Shown one piece after another: positions 55,965-64,000 of a stretch of DNA of 64,000 nt; the first letter of the stretch is position 1; every line of letters begins with the position of its first letter. The stretch is from Spirosoma lacussanchae (GTDB lineage Bacteria > Bacteroidota > Bacteroidia > Cytophagales > Spirosomataceae). Made by a program: the position numbers and the translations under genes. A model generated the notes under the pieces. The model did no database searches and had not been told where the DNA came from. It saw only the letters and a list, made by a program, of their open reading frames with translations. The stretch spans positions 414,011 to 478,010 of the forward strand of contig NZ_SWJG01000004.1 of the NCBI RefSeq assembly GCF_005870035.1. The letters are read 5' to 3'.

Positions 55965-55978
55965 TACTAATTTGAGTA
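55965..55978. promoter_or_regulatory. TACT-N6-AGTA dyad before hxlR
   Basis: TACT (55965-55968) and AGTA (55975-55978) form a dyad 5 bases upstream of the hxlR ATG. HxlR/YodB family operators have a TACT-N7-AGTA form, so an autoregulatory site is plausible. The N6 spacing deviates by one base. Confidence 0.4.
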
Positions 55979-56295
55979 TCAACAGTATTTACTTAAAAAG
56001 CTGAATGCTGCCGGGTCAATTACGGGCTAGGACACCAGCGGATTCGGTGCCGAATGTACGCCGGTAAATGATCCTGGCTACTTTAATATGTCAGTTCACC
56101 TGCATCCATCAACTCCGCACTACTGCCTGTCATCCGATTACCGCGCTGCTCGTGAGGCCCGGTGTTGTTTCGGCTTAGTTAGTCACTCTCCTAAAAGAGA
56201 GTATGGCACTAAAAAGTACCTAACTGGATAATACTCCTGTTAGCCAGCACATTTGTGGCACGTTTTTTACCGAACCAGCAACCAGATCCTCTGTC
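55979..56295. promoter_or_regulatory. Divergent control region between hxlR and the DJ-1 gene
   Basis: No gene here. It holds a nested inverted repeat at 56177-56225: outer AGTTAG/CTAACT and inner ACTCTC/GAGAGT. The second is 94 bases before the DJ-1-type start at 56296. A near-consensus CACATTTG at 56248 could be the rightward -7 box. The arrangement suits a regulator binding between HxlR and its target operon. Confidence 0.4.
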
Positions 56296-57066
56296 ATGAG
56301 CTTAAAAGACCCCAACCGCGTCCATGCTGAACGCCCGAAGCGCGTTGCCATCGTCATTGCCAATCCGGCCGTATCAACCACCACCGGCTGGCCAGTTGGC
56401 TTCTGGTGGAGCGAACTAGCCCACCCCTACCACGAATTTACGGAGAAAGGCTACACCGTAGAGGTATTCAGCCCAAATGGCGGTCCCTGCCAGGCTGATG
56501 CGATGAGCGACCCCAACGACCCAAGTGGCTACTCGGCTGGGGATCTCATTTCGCAGGGATTTATGCACACCCCCAAACTGCGGGCATTAATCGATTCGAC
56601 CCGGCCCGTTAGCGACCTGAACGTAGCCGATTTTGATGCTCTCGTGGTGGCGGGTGGGCAGGCGCCCATGTTCTCCTTTGAAACCGCTACCGACCTGCAT
56701 CAGAAGTTTGTTGCGTTTTATGAAAGCGGTAAGGTAACAGCGGCACTCTGCCACGGGGTGGCGGTGTTGCGCTACGCCAAACTCAGCAATGGCGCCTACC
56801 TGGCTACCGGCAAAACCGTAACGGGCTTTGCCAACGTGGAAGAAGATTACGCCGATCAGGCGGTCTGGGCGTATGGCCTTCTTCCACGGGGCACCCACCT
56901 GATGCCGTGGCGCATAGAAGACGAGTTGAAGAAAATTGGCGCCAACTACGTACAGGCGGGTTTATGGCGTGGATTCGCCATCCGGGATGGTAACCTGATT
57001 ACCGGTCAGCAAAACTTCAGCGGGGCCGAAACAGCCCGGGCTATCGTTGCCGCGCTGGGAGAATAA
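56296..57066 (+). CDS. DJ-1/PfpI-family protein (Hsp31-like)
   Basis: A 256-residue protein with a class I amidotransferase-like fold. The nucleophile-elbow Cys lies in ALCHGVAVL (about residue 152), with the acidic Glu in the WSELAHPYHEF region. WPVGFWWSELAHPYHEF and VFSPNGGPCQADAMSDP are typical of the Hsp31-like branch, which acts as chaperone or glyoxalase. It is the first gene of a redox-looking run and is divergent from an HxlR regulator. The reaction cannot be fixed. Confidence 0.9.
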   Translation: MSLKDPNRVHAERPKRVAIVIANPAVSTTTGWPVGFWWSELAHPYHEFTEKGYTVEVFSPNGGPCQADAMSDPNDPSGYSAGDLISQGFMHTPKLRALIDSTRPVSDLNVADFDALVVAGGQAPMFSFETATDLHQKFVAFYESGKVTAALCHGVAVLRYAKLSNGAYLATGKTVTGFANVEEDYADQAVWAYGLLPRGTHLMPWRIEDELKKIGANYVQAGLWRGFAIRDGNLITGQQNFSGAETARAIVAALGE

Positions 57067-57122
57067 TAGTAGCTGGCCGCTCTCCCCGTTAATTCTGTTT
57101 TCTTCTCTTTATCGTTCCCTAT

Positions 57123-57743
57123 ATGCGAATTGCAATTATCGGCGCCGGTCATGTTGGCGGTGCCCTCGCCCAGCGCTTCGTTCAGGTCGGTCACACGGTG
57201 CTGATCGGGGCCCAGTTTCCGCTCTCCGACAAATCGATCAATCTGGCTAATCAGATTGGGCAGGATCGCTTCATGAGTATCCCAATGGCCGTTCAGCAGA
57301 GCGAAGTCATCGTATTGGCAACCCCGGCGGCTAAAACCCTGGAGGTGGTGAACGACCTCGGCGATACCAGTGGTAAAGTCATCATCGATGCCATGAATAC
57401 GGGTCGCGGTACGGGTCTCGCCGGCTTTACTACCACTACCGAGGCCATACTAGCCCATACCGCCACTACCGATGTCGTCAAGTGTTTCAACACGACAGGT
57501 TATGAAAATATGCTTAACCCGGTTTACGGGGGTGAGGGCATCGATATGTTCATGGCCGGCAACAGCGACGCTGCCAAAGCCACGGCCCGACAGCTGGCCA
57601 TCGACATTGGTTTTGCTAATTGCTATGATCTGGGCGGGACCGATGCCGTTGGTTTGCTGGAGCAGCTGGCCATGTGCTGGATCAAACTGGCGATGGGTAT
57701 GGGGTACGGACGCAATATTGGAGTTAAAATTGTGAGACGCTGA
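57123..57743 (+). CDS. NAD(P)-dependent reductase, F420-NADP oxidoreductase-like
   Basis: A 206-residue protein with an N-terminal Rossmann motif, MRIAIIGAGHVGGALAQRFVQVGH, and a later VVKCFNTTGYENMLNPVY. This resembles the small NADPH-dependent F420 reductase-like proteins and ferric-reductase-like enzymes. Since Bacteroidota generally lack F420, a different substrate is likely. It lies 56 bases past the DJ-1-type gene in the same direction. Confidence 0.85.
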   Translation: MRIAIIGAGHVGGALAQRFVQVGHTVLIGAQFPLSDKSINLANQIGQDRFMSIPMAVQQSEVIVLATPAAKTLEVVNDLGDTSGKVIIDAMNTGRGTGLAGFTTTTEAILAHTATTDVVKCFNTTGYENMLNPVYGGEGIDMFMAGNSDAAKATARQLAIDIGFANCYDLGGTDAVGLLEQLAMCWIKLAMGMGYGRNIGVKIVRR

Positions 57744-57834
57744 TTGGTCAGGTATTTTCCGTAAAAACAAACCCGACAAAAAACACCATCGTCCTTAGCG
57801 AGTTATTTAGCCTGTAACCCAAACACACTACCAA

Positions 57835-58251
57835 ATGCAGATCAAACGTAATGCCACTGCCCATTGGACCGGCACCGGCAAAGATGGAAAAGGTACGCTC
57901 AGCACCGCCAGTACGGTACTGAACCAAACCCAGTACTCGTTCAACACCCGCTTCGCCGATGGCGTGGGCACCAATCCGGAAGAACTGGTGGCCGCTGCTC
58001 ATGCGGGCTGTTTTGCCATGCAGCTGGCCTTCAATATTCAACAGGCAGGTTTTGCCGCTGACTCGCTCGACGTGCAATGCACTATTACCCTGGAGGATGG
58101 CGGGATCAGCAGCTCAAACCTGAAACTCACGGCCAGCGTTCCGGGCCTTGAAAACGAGAAGTTTAACGAACTGGTCGAGCATGCCGAGAAGAACTGCCCT
58201 ATCTCCAAACTGTTCAACACAACCATCAATGTTGACGCCACCCTGAATTAA
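57835..58251 (+). CDS. OsmC-family organic-hydroperoxide reductase
   Basis: A 138-residue OsmC protein with the standard order: [40 protein letters not shown] (Cys near residue 61), and [19 protein letters not shown] (second Cys near 121). It reduces organic peroxides, probably with lipoylated protein or thiol support. It ends the HxlR-divergent run. Compared with the 2439 protein it keeps the classical OsmC N-terminus. Confidence 0.92.
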   Translation: MQIKRNATAHWTGTGKDGKGTLSTASTVLNQTQYSFNTRFADGVGTNPEELVAAAHAGCFAMQLAFNIQQAGFAADSLDVQCTITLEDGGISSSNLKLTASVPGLENEKFNELVEHAEKNCPISKLFNTTINVDATLN

Positions 58252-58350
58252 TGAGTGAATGAGTGAACGAGTGAATTAGCGATTTAGTGAGCTCAACAAG
58301 TGGTTTATGTGGCAAACATTCGCTAATTCGCTCAATCGTTAATTCACTCA
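58252..58350. repeat. GAGTGAA-rich inverted repeat between OsmC and symporter genes
   Basis: A left part made of GAGTGAA-like heptads (ATGAGTGAATGAGTGAACGAGTG at 58252 onward, 2-3 heptads) faces a right part TTCGCTAATTCGCTCAATCGTTAATTCACTCATT (58319-58351) that is its near complement. It can fold to an imperfect stem over about 100 bases with no GC-rich core. No gene is inside it. It might be a terminator of the OsmC unit or a low-complexity mobile repeat. Confidence 0.65.
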
Positions 58351-58356
58351 TTGCCG

Positions 58357-59673
58357 ATGAAGCTTCTGACCAACCTCACCTTTTGGGTACTGACGGCTAT
58401 TACGGCCGGTATTCTGCTTGGCCATTTTCGGCCCGACATCGCCCTCCTGCCGGTACTCGACGCCCCTATTAAAGGACGATTTATGGGACAGGAGCTATCC
58501 CTGGGCGCTACGTTGAGCGAGTTCCTGAGTGGGTTGTTTATCAGTACCGTCAAGCTCTTCATCAGCCCGATTATTTTCCTGACCATCACGCTTGGTATTG
58601 TCAGCATGGGCGACCTTAAGAAGGTGGGAAAAGTAGGCGCCAAAGCGCTGCTGTATTTCGAAGTCGTTACCACCGTAGCGCTCCTGATCGGAGTGCTGGT
58701 AGCCAATATCATCCGGCCGGGCGATGGGGTTATGACCTCGGCCGTGGCGGGCGGAGACATCAGCAAATACACAAAAAGCGCCGGTGCGTTCAGCTGGTGG
58801 CAGTTTTTCCTGGACAACGTTACCCTGCAGGTGCTGGTACTGGCCATACTGACGGGGGTCGTGCTAAGTCGATATTCGGGTCGGGATGCCATCGTTGCCG
58901 GTATGAATCGCTTATCCAAATACATCTTCAGAGCCCTCCATATGGTCATGAAGCTAGCCCCCATCGGCGCGTTCGGGGGGATGGCCTACACGATCGGTAA
59001 ATACGGACTGGCTACGCTCCTGCCCCTCGGCAAACTAATGCTGACCGTTTATACGACCATGGCGCTGTTTATATTCGGAGTGCTTTGGTTCATTCTACGC
59101 ACCGCCCGCGTCAACCTGCTCGATTACCTCCGGTATGTTCGCCAGGAGTTACTTATTGTTCTCGGCACTTCCTCGTCAGAAGCCGCTTTGCCCTCACTAA
59201 TGGAGAAGCTCGAGCGCATGGGCTGTGCTAAGTCCGTAGTGGGGCTGGTGGTGCCAGCCGGTTATTCGTTCAACCTCGATGGGACGACAATTTACCTGTC
59301 TATGGCAACGATTTTTCTGGCGCAGGTATTCGGCATTGAACTAACCCTAAACCAGATGGTAACCATAATCGGTATCCTGATGGTGACCTCGAAAGGGGCG
59401 GCCGGCGTTACCGGCAGTGGATTTGTTGTGCTGGCCAGTACCCTGACCGCCATTCAGGTTATTCCGGTAGAAGGGCTGGCCCTGCTGCTGGGCGTAGACC
59501 GGTTTATGTCCGAAGCCCGCAGCCTGACCAATTTTATTGGCAACGGGGTAGCTACAATCTGGCTTGCCAACCACGAACGCGCCTTTGACCGGACGCAAAT
59601 GCACCACGCCTTCAGCGAGGTAGAAAATCTGGAAAGCACCCAGGCCAACCCGGTTAAGAACGAAACGCCGTAG
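58357..59673 (+). CDS. Dicarboxylate/amino acid:cation symporter (DAACS family)
   Basis: A 438-residue inner-membrane protein with eight or more helices and re-entrant loops. The family signature is present: LGTSSSEAALPSLMEKLE (the serine-rich loop), VPAGYSFNLDGTTIYLS, and GAAGVTGSGFVVLASTL. The late DRFMSEARSLTNFIGNG motif fits GltP/DctA-type carriers of glutamate or C4-dicarboxylates, driven by protons or sodium. The ATG at 58357 is preferred to the TTG at 58351. It converges with glnN over a long terminator. Confidence 0.94.
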   Translation: MKLLTNLTFWVLTAITAGILLGHFRPDIALLPVLDAPIKGRFMGQELSLGATLSEFLSGLFISTVKLFISPIIFLTITLGIVSMGDLKKVGKVGAKALLYFEVVTTVALLIGVLVANIIRPGDGVMTSAVAGGDISKYTKSAGAFSWWQFFLDNVTLQVLVLAILTGVVLSRYSGRDAIVAGMNRLSKYIFRALHMVMKLAPIGAFGGMAYTIGKYGLATLLPLGKLMLTVYTTMALFIFGVLWFILRTARVNLLDYLRYVRQELLIVLGTSSSEAALPSLMEKLERMGCAKSVVGLVVPAGYSFNLDGTTIYLSMATIFLAQVFGIELTLNQMVTIIGILMVTSKGAAGVTGSGFVVLASTLTAIQVIPVEGLALLLGVDRFMSEARSLTNFIGNGVATIWLANHERAFDRTQMHHAFSEVENLESTQANPVKNETP

Positions 59674-59743
59674 CCACTCCCGGAACGCAGGCCTGCCAAG
59701 AGACCACCGAGCACAAATCGTAGTTATCCTCTGTCTTTCGCAC

Positions 59744-59803
59744 CGTAACAAGGTTTTTCCGACTTCAGACTTGTGGGGCTGAAGTCGGAAAAACCTTGTT
59801 ACG
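59744..59803. terminator. Bidirectional terminator with 25-bp stem
   Basis: Arms 59744-59768 and 59779-59803 are perfectly complementary with a 10-base loop. It lies between the symporter stop (59673) and the glnN stop (59821). Confidence 0.85.
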
Positions 59804-59820
59804 CCACCCCGTACGTTGTT

Positions 59821-62010
59821 TTATTTGACGAATAAAAGCTCCCGGTACTTCACCAGGGGCCAGTCTTCGTCATCGACGACCTGCTCAAGCTTGTCAACTT
59901 CGTACCGGATAAGGTCGAAATAATCTTTCACCTCGGTGCCGTATAGCCGGGCGCGTTCAACGGTGTCGGTTATATTGTTGGCTTTCTTACGGCTTTCGAT
60001 CATTGCCTCTACTCCCTTCTTGATCACGATGACCCGCGCCGATAATTCGCGCAGTATGTCCTTGATGGGCTCGGCTTCGGCGGTCATACCCAGCTCCACC
60101 AGATGGCGTGCGGTTTCGGCCAGTTTATTCTGATATTTTAGAACCGTCGACACAACGTGGTTCATAGCCAAATCGCCCATTACCCGCGACTCGATCTGAA
60201 CTGTCTTTATGTATTTCTCCAGTTCAATCTCGTACCTCGATTCAACTTCCGCATGACTTAGCACGCCCGTACGCTCAAACAGCGCCAGCGACTCGGGCTG
60301 AACGTAGACGGCCAGCGCGTCGGGCGATGATTTAATATTCGACAGGCCCCGCCGGGCGGCTTCGGCTACCCACTCATCAGAATACCCGTTGCCTTCAAAC
60401 AGAATCCGTTTAGAATTAGCGTAGTACTCTTTCAGGATATCGACAATGGCCAGCTCTTTCTTCTCTCCCCGCGCCAGTCGGCCGTCGAGTTCGGTTCTGA
60501 ACTGGTTGAGCTGATCGGCCACTATAGCGTTCAGCACCGTCATAGTCGAGGCTGAGTTGGCCGAGCTGCCTACCGCCCTAAACTCGAATTTGTTGCCGGT
60601 AAAGGCAAAAGGCGAGGTACGGTTACGGTCGGTGTTGTCGCGCATCAGGCTCGGAATCCGGTTCAGGCCCAGTTTGTAGTATACGTTATCGCCTTTGTTG
60701 AGTGAAATTTCGTTTTTGGTTTCAAGGTCTTCCAGTGCCCGGGTCAGCGTTTCGCCCAGAAAAATAGAGACGATAGCCGGGGGGGCCTCGTTAGCGCCCA
60801 GGCGATACTCGTTACCGGCCGATGCAATACTAGCCCGCAAAAGGTCGGCGTTGTCGTGCACGGCTTTCACCACATTGACCAGAAACGTTAGAAAGCGGAG
60901 GTTTTCTTTCGGCTTGGTGGTGGGTGACAGCAGGTTCACGCCGGTATTGGTGCCCATCGACCAGTTGTTGTGCTTACCTGACCCGTTGATGCCGGCAAAC
61001 GGCTTTTCGTGGAACAGGACCTTCAGGTTATGCTTCTCGGCAATTTTCTCCATCAGATCCATCAGCAGCGCATTATGGTCGACGGCCAGGTTGACTTCCT
61101 CAAACGTGGGTGCCACCTCGAACTGACCGGGCGCTACCTCGTTATGCCGCGTCCGGACAGGCATGCCCAGCTTCATGGACTCGAATTCAAAGTCGACCAT
61201 AAAGGCGTTGATCCGGGGCGGGATCGAGCCGAAATAATGGTCGTCGAGCTGCTGCCCCCGGGCGGGCTGATGGCCAAAAACGGTACGACCGGCCAACACC
61301 AAATCAGGGCGCGCGTAGAAAAGGGCACGGTCTACAACGAAGTATTCCTGTTCCGGTCCCAGCGTTGGGGTCACCTTGGTAATGCTCCGGTCAAAATACT
61401 GGCAAACGGCAGTAGCCGCTTTATCCAGCGCGTTCAGTGATTTGAGCAGCGGGGTTTTGTAATCGAGGGCCTCACCCGTATAAGCGATGAATACCGACGG
61501 AATACAAAGCGTTTTACCACCCGCGCCATTATCCATCAGAAAAGCCGGGGAGCTGGGGTCCCAGCCGGTATAGCCCCGTGCTTCGAACGTATTACGCAGG
61601 CCACCACTCGGAAACGACGACGCGTCGGGCTCCTGCTGCACCAGCGCACTGCCTTTGAACTTCTCCATCGCCTTGCCATCGGCGGTTATGTCAAAGAAAG
61701 CATCGTGCTTTTCGGCCGTTTCGCCCGTCAGGGGCTGAAACCAGTGGGTGTAGTGCGTAGCCCCTTTCGACGTTGCCCACGATTTCATAGCACCGGCCAC
61801 TTCGTCGGCAATGGCCCGGTCGATCGCGCCGTTGGTCTGGATAGCCTCGGTAACTTTCAGATAAGCTTCGGGCGACAGCAGCGCCCGCATCACCTCATTG
61901 TTGAATGTATTGGAACCAAAAAAATCACCTACACGCTCGGTCGGGGCGGCAACAGCCACGGCCTGGCGGCTCTGAGCAATTTCAAGGGCTTTGAACCGAT
62001 AATTGGACAT
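59821..62010 (-). CDS. glnN: Glutamine synthetase type III
   Basis: Makes glutamine from glutamate, ammonia and ATP. The 729-residue length marks the GSIII class, common in Bacteroidota, rather than 470-residue GSI. Motifs include RVGDFFGSNTFNNEVMRALL, EKFKGSALVQQEPDASSFPSGG, LGPEQEYFVVDRALF, NEVAPGQFEVAPTFE, INGSGKHNNWSMGTNTG and the R-rich RTSPFAFTGNKFEFRAVGSS. It is cytoplasmic and probably nitrogen-regulated; the leader holds a terminator-like hairpin at 62095. It ends at the boundary of the AT-rich segment. Confidence 0.96.
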   Translation of the reverse strand: MSNYRFKALEIAQSRQAVAVAAPTERVGDFFGSNTFNNEVMRALLSPEAYLKVTEAIQTNGAIDRAIADEVAGAMKSWATSKGATHYTHWFQPLTGETAEKHDAFFDITADGKAMEKFKGSALVQQEPDASSFPSGGLRNTFEARGYTGWDPSSPAFLMDNGAGGKTLCIPSVFIAYTGEALDYKTPLLKSLNALDKAATAVCQYFDRSITKVTPTLGPEQEYFVVDRALFYARPDLVLAGRTVFGHQPARGQQLDDHYFGSIPPRINAFMVDFEFESMKLGMPVRTRHNEVAPGQFEVAPTFEEVNLAVDHNALLMDLMEKIAEKHNLKVLFHEKPFAGINGSGKHNNWSMGTNTGVNLLSPTTKPKENLRFLTFLVNVVKAVHDNADLLRASIASAGNEYRLGANEAPPAIVSIFLGETLTRALEDLETKNEISLNKGDNVYYKLGLNRIPSLMRDNTDRNRTSPFAFTGNKFEFRAVGSSANSASTMTVLNAIVADQLNQFRTELDGRLARGEKKELAIVDILKEYYANSKRILFEGNGYSDEWVAEAARRGLSNIKSSPDALAVYVQPESLALFERTGVLSHAEVESRYEIELEKYIKTVQIESRVMGDLAMNHVVSTVLKYQNKLAETARHLVELGMTAEAEPIKDILRELSARVIVIKKGVEAMIESRKKANNITDTVERARLYGTEVKDYFDLIRYEVDKLEQVVDDEDWPLVKYRELLFVK

Positions 62011-62094
62011 AGTACAGTCGGGGCGGTTTGGGAATGAAATGGTTTATCAAACATACATGCGTTCAGCCCAGATTACAACCTGGCCCATAAAAAA

Positions 62095-62118
62095 GCCCGG
62101 CTACCGAAGCAGCCGGGC
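62095..62118 (-). terminator. Terminator-like hairpin in the glnN leader
   Basis: GCCCGGCT-ACCGAAGC-AGCCGGGC, followed on the minus strand by TTTTTT (62089-62094). It lies 85 bases upstream of the glnN ATG at 62010, not at the end of any recognised gene. It may be an attenuator or the relic of a lost gene's end. Confidence 0.65.
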
Positions 62119-62669
62119 ACAGATCAGGTTTAGCTTACGTTCAGTCATTAATGAAACAAATGCAGAAGGTGTTTGCACAGAATATCTTAGCAGACAGAGC
62201 AGCGTAGTAGCTCTTTCTTAGTCATCGCAGCTTTGACAATACCCAAGGATAAAATTTTCTGTTTATCAATATGTTAGTAAATATTAATTTCTCAACCCAT
62301 GAAAATAATTGTTTTTGTGTATCGCAAAACACGTTCAATATGTTACTTATAGCAAACTACACGTCTTACCCAAAAGGTTTTTTGTTTGGTTGATTTTGGT
62401 CGACAAGACAATCGCTTCTGATTTCAGGCGACGATAAGCTCGGCAGATTCCTAGTAATAACAGGAACATCGGCCTCTCAATCGTTTGACTTCAGAAAATA
62501 ATATATCAATGCACTTATCCTCCATCTATGTGTAAAAGGTGATTTCACTAGTAATGTGCCTTTGAGTTGATGGTTTAATCATCATTCAAGCCGTTCTTAT
62601 TCTGTTCGAGACTTGTTTCATTCTATATTTTCTTGAAACGTTTTATTATTATTTCGCTTCCCACTACCA
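62119..62669. other. AT-rich gene-poor interval at the start of the foreign segment
   Basis: Base composition drops sharply here compared with the rest of the window. No supported gene. A 12-codon minus-strand frame (MTKKELLRCSVC, 62187-62225) lies upstream of the glnN leader hairpin and could be a leader peptide; support is very weak. TGCATTTG on the minus strand at about 62157-62164 is a seven-of-eight match to the -7 box. Nothing else is evident. Confidence 0.4.
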
Positions 62670-63908
62670 ATGAGATATAGCTTTTTGCCAAGCTTTTCAT
62701 TGACTTACCTTTATATGCCTACGTCATATAAAACTGACAACGATGTACGATGTACTTGTTTAACTATCCTATCCTTCTTTCCGTACAAGCTCGCTCCCAT
62801 ATTAGTAATTTATTCTATAATCACTCTCTGTATATATTCTTCCCCCCCGTTGTTAGCTAATAGCATTACGAGTCAAGCTCAATCCTTTACTCTGCCTGCC
62901 CCTACGTTAAAATGGCAAGTTAGCTTAGGAGGAAGTTCTTTTGATTATGTTAGAAGTATGGCGGCTCTTCCAGACTCTACATACATTATCGTTGGCAATA
63001 CTTCATCAACTAACGGAGATATGACCAGAGATGAATTGGTCAGAAATGTGGCTAGTGCTGCTTGGGTATCTAAAATTAACAAACAAGGGAATAGAGTATG
63101 GTCTAGAAGCTACGCTTTGTTTCCTAACGACTTATACAGCGATCATGATGCTCTGAGTGTGGCAACGATTGACCAAGGTGGTTGCGTAGTCGCAGCCGTT
63201 GCTATTCGAGAAGGGAAGAAATCACCCTGGGTATTCAAAATAGATGCCAACGGCTCAAAGATGTGGGAAAAGACATTTAATATAAATTCTAATTCGGAGT
63301 ATCACACCCAAACAATAACAGTAGATAGTAGTGGAAACTACGTGGTAGCAGGCTGGGTAAGAAGTGAGGGTAACGCTGGGCTCGGCTTGTATGATGTATG
63401 GATCATAAAACTGGATTCTGATGGAAATTTGATCTGGGAGAAGACATTTGGTGGCTCAAGTAATGATTTAGCAAAATCTGTAATCTCTCTACCAGAAGGA
63501 GGTTATGTAATCGCGGGCTATACAGCCTCTAAAGATGGTGATGTAACATCGACTCATAACGGTTTTGATTGTTGGATAATTAAGCTGGACGCATACGGGA
63601 ATATGCTTTGGCAGAAAACTTATGGCGGTTCATATGATGACCGGGCAATATCCGTCGCTAGGACATCGGATGGTAAGTTTGTTGTAGCAGGCTATACCAG
63701 TTCAGGCGACGGAGATGTAACAGGATATCATGGTACTGTGCCTCCAGCTTATGGAAATACTTTCTTTGGACTACATGACTTCTGGGTATTGAAAATTAGC
63801 GAGAGTGGCAACCTAATTTGGCAGAAGGCGTTGGGGGGGTCTAACGATGATATATCAGCGTCAGTGGCTATAACTGGACCTGCTACATTTGACTGGACAT
63901 TAAGTTAA
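62670..63908 (+). pseudogene. Beta-repeat secreted protein truncated by an IS element
   Basis: A 412-codon frame in AT-rich DNA. A hydrophobic stretch near residues 38-65 could be a signal peptide, but the start is uncertain (ATGs at 62670 and 62715). At least four repeats of about 60 residues follow, each with GGSxxDxxxSV and WxxKxDxxGNxxWxKT motifs, as in Bacteroidota secreted propeller-like or cell-surface proteins. The repeat at GGSNDDISASVA is cut after its start. The last codons, ITGPATFDWTLS, are encoded by the end of the inserted IS element. The intact protein was probably much longer, perhaps with a C-terminal sorting tail. Confidence 0.75.
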
Positions 63909-64000
63909 GTGTGATCTAACTTAGTGAACCATGAAAACCAGCAGAAGACAGTACGACGAGGAGTTCAAACGGATGGCCGTCGAGCTCTCCCTAGCTAAAG
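63875..64000 (+). mobile_element. Left end of an IS3-type insertion sequence
   Basis: The frame of the upstream repeat protein changes character at about 63872-63876, where TGGACCTGCTACATTTG begins. An IS end starting with TG is typical of the IS3 family. The transposase starts 56 bases inside. The other end and target duplication are outside the window, so the precise boundary is an estimate. Confidence 0.7.
63931..64000 (+). CDS. IS3-family transposase OrfA, N-terminus only
   Basis: Twenty-three codons are visible before the window ends: MKTSRRQYDEEFKRMAVELS and so on. The RRxYDEEFKxxAVEL pattern is the start of the helix-turn-helix OrfA (IS3/IS911-like family). The remainder lies off the right edge. 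Being newly inserted in AT-rich DNA, it explains the truncation of the upstream repeat protein. Confidence 0.85.
   Translation, partial: MKTSRRQYDEEFKRMAVELSLAK

Overview
The window is a chromosomal segment of a Bacteroidota, most probably a Cytophagales member of the Spirosomaceae (Spirosoma-like; inference). Supporting signs: at least fifteen TAnnTTTG -7 boxes in front of genes, almost no Shine-Dalgarno sequences, an outer-membrane beta-barrel receptor with a carboxypeptidase-regulatory-like N-domain, 7TM-type AraC regulators, a 40-codon gene for ribosomal protein THX, type III glutamine synthetase and a pyrH-frr pair. DNA is GC-rich until about 62.1 kb and then becomes clearly AT-rich. No rRNA, tRNA or CRISPR array was seen.

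Layout. 0-7 kb: end-truncated multi-PAS histidine kinase, pyrE, an OsmC-like protein, a double Fe-S protein, an inverted-order LytTR/pseudo-receiver protein, a lone receiver and an ABC-F ATPase. 7-17.5 kb: DUF2461 protein, S10 peptidase, murI, alaS, merR, a di-haem peroxidase and a PhoX-like lipoprotein. 17.5-25.5 kb: dprA, eutC and eutB separated by an opposite-strand GH43 glycosidase, ribosomal protein THX, YfhO membrane protein. 25.5-35.5 kb: frr, pyrH, a biotin carrier protein, an EamA permease, dusB, a CPBP protease-DUF2007-cdsA run, lpxH and bioB. 35.5-44.5 kb: acyltransferase, AraC regulator, sppA, ppa, glycosyltransferase, a coupled rnhA-tRNA methyltransferase pair and an MBL hydrolase. 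44.6-49.4 kb: an accessory cassette of AraC-7TM regulator, two related secreted proteins and an outer-membrane receptor. 49.7-55.6 kb: pepT, a MazG-like hydrolase, a VWA/MoxR pair, an acidic protein and an M28 peptidase. 55.6-58.3 kb: HxlR regulator divergent from a DJ-1/reductase/OsmC run. 58.4-62 kb: dicarboxylate symporter and glnN. 62.1-64 kb: AT-rich DNA with a repeat protein cut by an IS3-type element that runs off the window.

The most interesting items are: a REPIN-like structured repeat family at two loci (13.9 and 43.4 kb), the secreted-protein/receptor/AraC-7TM cassette, the eutBC pair split by an antisense glycosidase, two candidate leaderless genes, the LytTR-first regulator, and the IS-disrupted AT-rich island at the right edge. 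I found no clear wholly new defence or biosynthetic system; most of the window is housekeeping DNA.
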